64,000 nt of DNA, from assembly GCF_026914185.1 (NCBI RefSeq), contig NC_070563.1, positions 6,965,001-7,029,000 on the forward strand, in the 5' to 3' direction. Source of the DNA: Puccinia triticina. Taxonomy: Eukaryota > Basidiomycota > Pucciniomycetes > Pucciniales > Pucciniaceae. A model generated the notes under the pieces. That model searched no databases, had not been told where the DNA came from, and saw nothing but the letters and a program-made list of their open reading frames with translations. Shown here in pieces: positions 10,877-20,348 of the stretch. The stretch's first letter is position 1; each line of letters starts with the position of its first letter. Position numbers and translations under genes: made by a program.

Positions 10877-11618
10877 TATTAGTGTTTTTTGTTTTTAAAG
10901 ATGTCAGTTTTTTTTGGTAAAAAGAATTGACTAACTTTCGACTTCCGGTTTGGAGTCGCTGACGTCAATATCCGCGAGATTCTCGGCTGGAGCTGGGTCA
11001 ATTTCAGCTGCGGAGAACGTATAAATTGGTCAGTGATGTGGTTTTTATCTACGAGTGATTTCGCAAGAGAGAGTTGCTTACGGGTGTTTCTCGGGTGGCG
11101 TATAGTGCCGGTGACGTAATTTGGTTTCGGAGCAGGCACTATTATTACCAAAGCAAAAAGGAGTTGTTAGCGCTATAGGTGCTGCGGAGAGGAAGTGGGA
11201 TGAAGCGTACTAGTAGGTTTTTTCAACGGAACGTCTAATTCAAGTTTTGGCGCCGCTGAGGCCGCTAGATTCTTTTTGGATTGGGTTTTCCTAACCACTG
11301 TAGAAAAAAGGGATTAGGATTAGCGTTTCTTAACAAGGGTAGTTAAGAGAAATTCGGAATTTCCAGCTTACTTTTGCGTTCCAGACGAGCTTTTGCTTTG
11401 CAAGCGTAATGTTCTCGTAAGAAGAGCTGAAATCAAAGTTTTCCTTCAATGCTTTCCTTTTGCTTGCGTTCAATTTGGTCGGTAGCAATCTTAAGCTGCT
11501 CAGCGTACAAAAGCTTTTCCCAGGCAGTAGGAACGTAATTCCGGGCACGTGCTTCTTTCTGTCTTTTAAGATAACGGAGGTAATACTGAATCAGTTCAGC
11601 GTTCCTCTGTAATTCCAC
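10318..11618 (-). CDS. Putative four-exon accessory ORF overlapping gag in +1 frame (element B)
   Basis: Four exons join with consistent phase 1 junctions: about 11618-11362, 11148-11085, 11008-10935 and 10869-10318. Donors read GTAAGC, GTAAGC and GTTAGT; acceptors end AATAG, CGCAG and TTCCAG. The last intron contains the gag ATG (10876). The final exon overlaps gag in the +1 frame and has QKFLSQKEL then GWNPWKVKKQI, matching the element A accessory ORF. The first exon has a basic helical region (YLRYLKRQKEARARNYVP) and one internal TGA at about codon 62, readable as a CGA decay. The true ATG of exon one is not certain. No known domain recognised. Confidence 0.5.
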
Positions 11619-12049
11619 TGAAAGAAATGAAAAAAGAATTTTATGTCAGAGAAAGGTTTTTTCGCGGTTTTTTCTGCAGTAAAAAGGATTATACAGAAGG
11701 ATTAAAGGCTTCTGTGCGAAGAAATAGCGGTTTAGGTTGCGCTATGGAGAGCGGTTAGATAGCGCTGAAGAGCGCAGGGTTAGTTCTGCGCGAGGTAGCG
11801 CAGGTGACGAGCTGCGGAGAGCAGGTAGAGAGCACGAGAGTGCTCTGAGTTGGTTGCGCTGAAGTTTGCGGCTAAAGTCGCGCGAAGTAGAGCGGCTAAG
11901 GTTAGCGCTAGGTAGCGCGGGTGGTGCGCTATTGAGAGCGGGTAGGGAGCGGTAATAAACTTAATAAATTAAGTTTTAAGGGGCAATATTGCCTACTGCG
12001 CTCGAAGCGCGGGGGTTTAGACTTAACGTAAAAGTTAAGTAAGCTTAAG
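11619..12049 (-). other. 5' leader region of element B
   Basis: No ORF. The stretch 11700-11960 is unusually rich in GCGCT and AGCGC motifs (repeated 'AGCGCNGR' units) that could fold extensively. It ends where the 17.7-kb foldback starts. Its continuation to the right of 29716 is inferred from the flanking duplication GTAAGCTT[A/G]AG. Confidence 0.45.
12039..12049. repeat. Possible 11-bp target duplication, left copy
   Basis: GTAAGCTTAAG immediately left of the foldback, paired with GTAAGCTTGAG at 29717-29727 (one mismatch). Direct orientation supports insertion of the whole 12050-29716 block as one unit. Confidence 0.55.
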
Positions 12050-12535
12050 TCACTACAAACATGGATGAATTTGGGAAGGCATATATTGATCAATATGGCA
12101 TATATTGATCAAATTATATTGATCATTTTTTTTTTTGAAATTTCTCTTTAATTTGTTTCCTTCCTGCAACATTATAACCCTTCTATCAACTCTATTTCTC
12201 TTCATTTCCTCCTTTCTTAGTTTTCAACCATAGTAAAAGCTTCATTTTGTTGCCAGATCAAATAGGTCATTTTTACATACTCATATGAATTTTTCCTGAG
12301 AAAAAATAGTCTGTTAAGTCGGGCAGGGAGGGGAAGGGGGGAGGAGGAATGGGGAGGCATGAATTATTGTGACTTGAACCTTGCAGAAGGGTTGAAATCT
12401 ACTTTCCAAAAAGTCTCAATATATCATGCTACACAATTTTGTTCAAATTTAATGGCTTGTATATATGACTCATCATATCCAATATCCTAAATTTCTACTA
12501 GGCCTGAGATTGATTTAACGTTTGTACCAGATTTG
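12050..12535 (+). repeat. Left terminal inverted repeat of giant foldback
   Basis: About 485 bp, reverse complement of 29186-29716. Contains a T-run near 12127, GATCAATATA-type short repeats near 12085-12125, and a purine tract near 12320-12360. The right copy differs mainly by a longer T-run at 29330-29357 and scattered substitutions. Confidence 0.85.
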
Positions 12536-14338
12536 AGTAGCGTGTCTTATATCATGGAAGGACTCCCACGCTGCGCTGAGATATAGTAGGAGAAACACCA
12601 GGAGACTACCAAATCAGTGATATTTGGTAACTGATCACATTGTGGTTGTTACATTTGGAGGTTTTGAGGTCATTCAAGGTACACCATGATCCGTTGAGGC
12701 CATTTGATCATTTTTGTACCAATATCATGGAAGAACTCCCACGCTGCGCTGAGATATAGTGGCAGAAACACCAAGAAGCTGCCAAATTAGTGATATTTGG
12801 CAACCGATCACATTGTAGCTGCTACATTTGGGGGTTTTGTGGTCATTAAAGGTACAAAGTGAATCTTTAAGGGCATGTGGAAAATTTTGGTACCAATGTC
12901 ATGGAAGAACTCCCATGCTGCGCTGAGATATAGTGGGAGAAACACCAGGAAACTACCAAATTAGTGATATTTGGCAACGGATTGCATTGTAGCTGCTACA
13001 TTTGGGGGTTTTGTGGTCATTCAAGGTACAAATTGAGACTTTGAGGGCATGTGAACATTTTGGTACCAATGTCATGGAAGAAATCTCATTCTGCGCTGGG
13101 ATATAGTGGCAGAAACACCAAGGAACTACCAAATTAGTCACATCTGGCAACTAATCACATTGTGGCTGCTACATTTGGGGGTTTTGTGGTCGTTCAAGGT
13201 ACACAGTGAATCTTTGACCGCATTTGATCATTTTGGTACCAATATCATGGAAGAACTCCCATTCTGCGCTGAGATATAGTGGCAGAAACATCAGGAAAAC
13301 TACCAAATTAGTCATATTTGGCAACTGATCACATTGTGGCTGCTACATTTGGAGGTTTTGAGGTCATTCAAGGCAAACCATGATCCCTTGAGGCCATTTG
13401 ATCATTTTTGTACCAATATCATGGAAGAACTCCCATGCTGCACTGGGATATAGTGGCAGAAACACCAAGAAACTACCAAATTAGTGATATTTGGCAACTG
13501 ATCACGTTGTGGCTGCTACATTTGGGGGTTTTGTGGTCATTCAAGGTACAGAATGCATCTTTGAGGGCATGTGATCATTTTGGTACCAATATGATGGAAG
13601 AACTCCCACACTGGGCTGAGATATAGGGGGAGAAACACCAAGAAACTACCAAATTGGTGATATTTGGCAACTGATCACATTGTGGCTGCTACATTTGGGG
13701 GTTTTGTGGTCATTCAAGGTACACAATGAATCTCTGAGGGCATGTTAACATTTTGGTACCAATATCATGGAAGTACTCCCACGCTGGGCTGAGATATAGT
13801 GGCGGAAACACCAAGAAACTACCAAATTAGTCATATTTGGCAACTGATCACATTGTGGCTGCTACATTTGGAGGTTTTGAGGTCATCCAAGGTACACCAT
13901 GATCCCTTGAGGCCATTTGATCATTTTTATGCCAATATCATGGAAGAACTCCCATGCTGGACTGAGATATAGTGGCAGAAACACCAAGAAACTACCAAAT
14001 CAGTGATATTTGGCAACTAATCACATTGTGGCTGCTACATTTGAGAGTTTTGTGGTCATTCAAGGTACACAATGAATCTTTAAGGGCATGCAAACATTTT
14101 GTTAGCAATATCATGGAATAACTCTCTTGCTGCACTGAGATATAGTGGCAGAAACACCAAGAAACTACCAAATTAGTCATATTTGGCAACTGATCACATT
14201 GTGGCTGCTTCATTTGGGGGTTTTGTGATTTTTCAAGGTACAAAATGAATCTTTGAGGGCATGTGATCATTTGGGTACCAATATCATGGAAGAACTCCCA
14301 CGCTGGGTTGAGATATAGGGGCAGAAACACCAAGAAAC
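12536..14338 (+). repeat. ~173-bp satellite array, left arm part 1
   Basis: About ten head-to-tail copies. The start of successive ATGGAAGAACTCCC motifs lies 172-174 bp apart (for example 12727, 12901, 13073, 13247, 13421). Copies diverge by several percent and share motifs such as GAGATATAGTGGCAGAAAC and TTTGGGGGTTTTGTGGTC. Interrupted at 14338 by the copia element. Confidence 0.93.
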
Positions 14339-14452
14339 TGTTGTGACATGGTCATAGTACTCGACTGCGGCACATGTCACATACTTGTATTTAGTCTACT
14401 TTTCCATACTAGATTGAAAAGTATCCATTATTTACAAGCTCTACTCACAACA
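14339..14452 (+). repeat. 5' LTR of copia element
   Basis: 114 bp, TGTTGTGACATGG to ACTCACAACA, nearly identical to 20235-20348 (differences such as TGTTGTG/TGTTGCG and GCGGC/GCCGC). Confidence 0.93.
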
Positions 14453-14465
14453 GGTTATGAGCCTC
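14453..14465 (+). promoter_or_regulatory. Primer-binding site resembling initiator tRNA-Met anticodon arm
   Basis: GGTTATGAGCC directly abuts the 5' LTR. Its complement GGCTCATAACC matches the anticodon arm of initiator tRNA-Met as I know it from yeast, not the tRNA 3' end. Drosophila copia is known to prime from a half-tRNA of this kind. Confidence 0.6.
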
Positions 14466-15223
14466 TCGCTAGAGTAGCTCGTTTTTTTTTTTCCTCTATA
14501 CAAGTAACCGGTGCATAGATGAGTATATAATTAGTAGTCCATTCTGGACGAGCAAGTAGTCCTCTCAGGACGAGCCACAAGTAGTCTGCCAGCAAGCTTT
14601 TTTTTCTTTCTTCTTTTGTTATCACTCAAATTTGACAAACCTCATCATTCTTGCCTTCCAAGTCAACCTTCATCATCAACGCCAAACTTTTCCGTAATAA
14701 CCGCTTAAGAGTCTGAGCGAGGCTAGAGCTAGAATCTCCTGGGTCTGTACTGTGTGGCGAACGCTCTGCAGGCGTTTAGGTTGGAGTAATTACCCATAAC
14801 CACATAGACGGGACTAGGTTTGCCAAAACTCAAAGCTTAGCGATATTGACTGAAAAGTCGGTAGGAGTTAGTTTGCCCCTCAAGATATCGAATTGACCAA
14901 TCAATCAACAAAACTCTGAATCTTCCACTCCGTTTTTTTTTCTATCTTCTCTCTCTTTCTTTCCCCCCCACGTTTTTCACTTTTTTCCCTTTGCCCACTC
15001 CCACCATGTCCGACAACAAACCCCCTTCCAGACGTAACATACCAGGAGCCGTAAACCGACTGGGGGCGCTTCCAGGTCTGCGAACTGTTAAGATAGTGTA
15101 TTAGCATTTCCCTATGTAGTATGCTTCTAACCTATACACCCACAACTTAGCCTATATTATACATGTATATAGTCTAGTTGTTCTTCTTACTGTTATCCTT
15201 TCTCACTGAATGATGATTTTACT
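14466..15223 (+). other. Copia leader
   Basis: No ORF of note. Contains pyrimidine-rich tracts (14483-14492, 14590-14600, 14933-14990) and leads to the gag frame. A TATA-like TATATAATTAG occurs near 14526. Confidence 0.5.
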
Positions 15224-16726
15224 TTGACTTACTGTGCTCGGACTTTGTCCTCAACACCTCGTCAAATCTCTCTTAGTCTTGTGTCACCTCAGTTACCCTC
15301 AACACGAACCATCGACCGGGTCACACCAAAGAATCCAACATTGAAAAACATCCTTGGGCCTCAGGTTACGTCAAACAATTTCTTCCATCGCCGGGTTGGT
15401 CGTGCAGCAACAGATGTCAATCGTGGTACTGACTCCTCTTCATTCATGCGTGCCGATAAAGGGAAGGCTTGCGCGTTTTCAGAAGATCTACCCGAGGAAA
15501 CCACGTTCCAACCAAGGCTCACGGACAGAATGATTGGCTCATCTGCCACGAATTGGCGACAGACGGAAGGCCCTCCACATGTCCAGAATCTCTCTCCACA
15601 ACCTCTCAATCAAACCGAACCAACAACCCCTCCTCAGATGCCATCGCAGGCTGACATTGCCAGCCTGATAGCAGAAATGAGACTTCAGCGTGAAGAGGAG
15701 CGCGCCAGACACCACGAAGTGATGAATCGCAGGGCAGATCAGGATGCAAGGATCAGACAACGGTCGTTACTCGATGAGGCTACTAAACTCTCGGCTATAG
15801 CTTCAGCGGCGGTTAAGAAAATCCACCCCGATTGCATCCTGAAGATCAATGGATCAAACATCACCGAGTGGGAAGCTGCCCTGGCCGTCGTCGCTTTTGA
15901 GCGCTTTCAATACCAACACTTCTACACGCCCGCTGAAGGCTATGTTGCCGACCCGCATCACGAGCAGATTGCCCGTGAAATCATACACTCCTCAGTGCAC
16001 TGCGACTTGGCCTACGACCTTTTGGACCTCAACAACTCAGCTGAAGTCGTCCAGCACTTGACTAGCAAGTTTCGTGTGATCAACAGAGCGAAGCAACTCC
16101 AAGCGTGGGAGACCCTCAAGAAAATCAATCTTACCGACTACAGCAGTTTGGCCAAGGCAATCGCAGCATTTGACAGATGCGCAAAAACGTTCATCGAGCA
16201 GCGTGTGGAGTTCACGTGGGACACCGTTATGGGATTCATCATGCAATCAAATCTCAACACCAATCTTTGCCCTGTCCTGGATCGCAAAGTAGACCTCTTC
16301 ATGGAGACCCATGAATCTGAAAATCCGATCTCCAACGACATCCTCCGGTTTTGGGATGCAGCCCGCTCTGAACAACGACTAGCGGAAGAAACAGGACGTG
16401 CGGAGTCGTCTGCTTTAAAAGTCTCACTAGCTAGCCAAACAGACTCTAGCTTTTCAGGACCCGTTTCAGGCAGCGTTTCAGGAAACGTCTCAGGTTCAAT
16501 TGAAGACTCAAAGATCACTGCTATGGCAGTACAGAAGCCTCTGGATTGCTACATATGCAAGCAAGTTGGACACATCGCTCCACATTGCCCAACCAGCCGC
16601 AAGAATACACAAGCTCAACGTAACACCGGCACCGTTCCCCCTCCCTGTCTGAGCTTTCCCTCATGCTCGGTTACTTACAATTACAGCCGCATTCCCTACA
16701 TCAAACCATCCCAACCAGAAGTTTGA
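15224..16726 (+). pseudogene. Copia Gag
   Basis: A 500-codon frame. A Gln/Arg-rich helical region (about residues 140-190) precedes a capsid-like domain (about 195-390) and ends with a CCHC knuckle CYICKQVGHIAPHC (about 440). Low-complexity Ser/Gly repeats (GSVSGNVSG) precede the knuckle. The stop at 16724-16726 (TGA) lies in the same frame as the downstream protease, so it is likely a premature stop in an original Gag-Pol frame; CGA to TGA would explain it. The annotated start codon is uncertain. Confidence 0.8.
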
Positions 16727-17662
16727 CAAAATCCTTCTTCCCGACCCACTGGAGTATCGCACCCCAGGACCGGTAACCCTGTCCCACCAACAAAAACTGT
16801 GGAAACAAGACAAATCAACCCCGACTTGTTTGCAGAGGAAGAGGAAGAAGTCAAATACACTTTTGAGAATGAAGACCTGTCAGCCGAACCCACTGGCCAT
16901 CGTTTCAATCTCCGGGAAATGACCGTAGACCGCGACGGTCAAGAAGTCATCTGGGACACCGGTGCCTCAGATAATGTCACTGGGGACAGGTACGCACTGT
17001 TTGACTTCACATTGCTAGAACAACCGATTGCTGTCAAGGTTGCCACTGACTTGGCGTGTGATTTCATCACAGGTACGGGTACTTTGAGATTTGCCGGGAT
17101 GAACAAAATGACTATCGCTGTTAAGAAGGTCTATTACTATGATCGAGCAAGGTCCACTCTACTTTCCATTGCTGCGTTCAAGAAATCAAATGCTCAGTTC
17201 AAAGTAAACACTAATTTTGACTCTATTAATCTGCTATCTAGCGACGGAAAAGTTCTCCTCCGAAGCATATTCGATGCGACAAAAAACTCGTGGCCGGTGA
17301 TTCGACCTATGCGCGCTTTCTCTTCCCTTCCCTACTGCCCATCTACTTTGTTTCCCAACTGTTTCTCACCTGCAATTGAGGCACATGCCGTTTTCAAGTC
17401 ACCTACTCTGGTTGAACATAGCCAGTTCACATGGAACGCTGAGGATCTCACTGCAGATGAGAAGACCCTCCTTTTTTGGCATTGGTTGTTCGGACATGCT
17501 AGCCTCAGGAAAATAAGGAGAATGGTCAAGCTTCAGCTGGATATGGTTTGCCTGCAACAATGCCCAGAGGCTCCATCAAATGCCCCGTGTGCGCCATATG
17601 CAAAGCAACTAGGACGTCAGCACTCGGTCCTTCAAATTGTGTGTCTGGTAAGTTATCTGTAG
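16727..17662 (+). pseudogene. Copia protease and Gag-pre-integrase domain
   Basis: Open in the gag frame after the premature stop. The retropepsin motif IWDTGASDNVTG appears at about 16950, and the integrase zinc-domain start HWLFGHASLRKIRRM at about 17480. Around 17528-17545 the coding potential shifts to another frame (GYGLPATMPRG and CPVCAICKATR continue there), so a small indel breaks the polyprotein within the zinc domain. The last 40 or so residues of this frame are out-of-frame noise. Confidence 0.8.
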
Positions 17663-18555
17663 TTTGTGTCAACCTAATGGGCCCTTTCGACACACCAACG
17701 CTGAGCGGCGGAAAATATGCGCTAACTATTCGAGATGTGTACACGTCTTACAGTGAAGTAAAGATTTTAAAAACAAAAGGGGAAGCGGCGGCGATACTGA
17801 TGCAAACCGTAACGCGATGGGAAACTCAGACCGACAGCAAATTGAAAATACTACAATCTGACAACGGTGGTGAATTTGACTCAAAAGTCCTTGGGGATTT
17901 CCTCAGTAAGAAAGGTGTCGTGGCTGAACGGTCCTTGCCATATCACCATTTCCAAAATGGAGCAGCGGAGTGCTACAACCGTACGGTCTCCGACATGGGA
18001 CAAAGCATTCTCTACGACAGTGAATTGGGACGTGAGTTTTGGGGTTACACCTTTATGTGGTCAGCATGGACACTAAACCGCATACCTAATCGGATAACAA
18101 AAGAGAAGACTCCGTATGAATGTTTCTTCGGAGACAAACCTCAGCTTGATAGAACACGGGTTTTTGGGTCCAGAGCCTACGTCCTTGTGGCACCGGAGAA
18201 ACAAAAGAAATTGGACGGCCGAGCAGTTGAAGGGCTAGTTGTAGGACACCTGGCGGAGTCGAAAGGCTGGACGTTCTGGCTCCCTGCAACCAAGAAGCTG
18301 GTATCCTCCGCTTGGGCGGAATTTGGACGCAACGCTCTACCGTCGACCGCGGTCGTGGCGACTTCTGGAGACTTGAAGAAGGCTGAAATGCTACCATTGA
18401 TCACCAAACCCGCGGCAGAATCAAGACATCTGGAGCTGGGTGACTTCACCGAAGAGCGTCGAGTTGAACTCCAAGAAGAGGCAGTTGATGCGGTATTAAA
18501 GGATTGTCACAATGAGTCCAACGAGATCCCGTCGTCTTTCAAAGAAGCTATGTGA
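17548..18555 (+). pseudogene. Copia integrase
   Basis: Continues the zinc domain (CPVCAIC) into the integrase core, with the three acidic residues visible in TIRDVYTS, QSDNGGEF and NGAAECYNRT. The usual ER in the last motif is EC here (TGC at 17971-17973), a change a CpG transition of CGC would produce. The GKDPYE/WTLNRIPN-type copia region follows. Ends at a premature TGA (18553-18555) in the frame of the reverse transcriptase. Confidence 0.82.
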
Positions 18556-20049
18556 TCCAAAGATGCAGCGCGATGGAAGGAGGCTATCAATACCAAATTG
18601 GCCAACCTGAAGAGAAAATCAGTTTGGGTTGTACGCCGCCTACCGAGCAAACATTGAAAACTCGGTGCTAGATGGGTCTTTGCAAAGAAGACCAATTCCA
18701 ATGGTTCCATCAAGTTCAAGGTGCGTTACGTAGCCAAAGGATTTAATCAAAAGGAGGGGACTGATTTTGCGCACACGTTTGCACCAACGGCGACCTTCAC
18801 ATTGATGCGCATCCTGCTTACTCTGGCAGCAAAGAATAACTGGCCCGTCTACAACTTTGATTTCGTGGCGGCTTACCTGAATGCGCCCATCAATGAAGAA
18901 GTATGGGTACAGGCGCCTGAAGGGCTAGACGTCGAAGCAGGGGAAGCGTGCCTTCTGAAGAAGGCACTTTACGGGATGAAAAAAGCTGCTCGATGCTGGT
19001 GGAAACACCTGCGCGGTACTCTAGCTGATCTGGGTTACATATCCAGTTATTATGACTCAAGTGTTTACACTCTCAGCAACAAGGTCAACCGTTCAATAAT
19101 TTGGGTTCACGTTGACAATGGTATTGTCACCGGCTCCTCTGATGAGGCACTCAAACTACTTGAAACACAATTAAAAGGAAGTTTGGAAATCAAGTGGGAA
19201 GAAGGTCTTTCAAGCATGGTGGGAGTCAAGATCACGCGTACAGAAGATGGTTTTGAACTACGACAACCTTGTCTGATCTCGAAAATCCTGAATGAACAAT
19301 GGGATGGTGTCTCTCTTGCATCATCTCCGCTCCCGGAAGGGTATTCTGCTAACTCTGACGACAAAGAGCCGGGAGTGAACAGTACGGATTACTTATCTGC
19401 TATTGGCAGTCTCAGCTATGTTGCTGTTGGAACTAGACCCGATATCACGTACAGTGTGAACTATCTTGCACGTTTCTCAGCCCGACCCTCAACGATCCAC
19501 TGGAAAGGCCTACGCCATCTGATCAACTACCTAGCAAAATCAAGGGACATGCCACTGAAGATCCAACCGTCTAAGATTTGCCATTCACCGGTGGATTGCT
19601 ACATCGATGCAAACTGGGGAGGTCCCAACTCCAGATCATCATACGGTGTACTCATTCGACTGTACGGTGCGCCCATCATGTGGGTGTCACGCAGACTGGT
19701 TACAGTGGCAAGCTCGACGTGCCAGGCGGAGTACATGGCACTTGGACACGCCACTAGACACACACTGTGGATCAGGAACTTACTGGCGGACATTATTGGA
19801 GCGGATTGTGTTGTGAAAATCCTCTGTGACAATCAGTCAGCTGTGAAGATTGGTTGTGAGGACGCTTCCAACAAGAGGGCACAACACGTAGAACAAGACT
19901 TTTATGTTACAAACCAAGCTCTCTTTCAACAAAAAACCTCTCTGACGTGGATCCCTGGGAAAGAACAACTGGCCGACATCCTGACAAAAGCTTTGGGAAA
20001 ATCAGCACACAAACATCTTGCAGCGGTAGTTCAAGGTCATGCGGGTTAA
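18556..20049 (+). pseudogene. Copia reverse transcriptase and RNase H
   Basis: Same frame as the integrase, broken again by TGA at 18655-18657. The reverse transcriptase shows VAKGFNQKEGTDF, DFVAAYLNAPINEE and the catalytic box as HVDN, where YVDD-type motifs are needed; AAT at 19117-19119 replaces the second Asp. RNase H follows with YIDANWGG, CQAEYMAL and CDNQSAVK, and a C-terminal HVEQDFYV. Not functional as written. Confidence 0.86.
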
Positions 20050-20223
20050 TTTCTTCTTTAATTTCTTCTCCTCTGTTTTACTCCCAGCTATCCCATACAC
20101 ATTCTGCCTCTTATGTTATTTGTTGTTATTTTTATTTTCCTTATTATTCCTTTTATTTTGTTCCTCTTCTGTTTTTTTTTTTTTTCCGTTTTTCATTTTC
20201 CATATTAGTGTCGGTTTCTTGTC

Positions 20224-20234
20224 AAGGGGGGGGA
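20224..20234 (+). promoter_or_regulatory. Polypurine tract of copia element
   Basis: AAGGGGGGGGA directly before the 3' LTR, the expected plus-strand priming site. Confidence 0.75.
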
Positions 20235-20348
20235 TGTTGCGACATGGTCATAGTACTCGACTGCCGCACATGTCACATACTTGCATTTAGTCTACTTTTC
20301 CATACTAGATTGAAAGGTATCCATTATTTACGAGCTCTACTCACAACA
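20235..20348 (+). repeat. 3' LTR of copia element
   Basis: 114 bp, matches 14339-14452 with a few substitutions. Followed by the target duplication GAAAC at 20349-20353. Confidence 0.93.

Larger units (their letters stand above)
14339..20348 (+). mobile_element. Degenerate Ty1/copia retrotransposon in the satellite array
   Basis: A 6,010-bp element with 114-bp LTRs starting TGTTG and ending CAACA, flanked by the 5-bp duplication GAAAC (14334-14338 and 20349-20353). Domain order is Gag, protease, integrase, reverse transcriptase, RNase H, the Ty1/copia order. Three in-frame stops, one frameshift and a changed reverse transcriptase catalytic motif make it non-autonomous. The two LTRs differ at a handful of positions, so it is older than gypsy element A. 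Confidence 0.94.
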
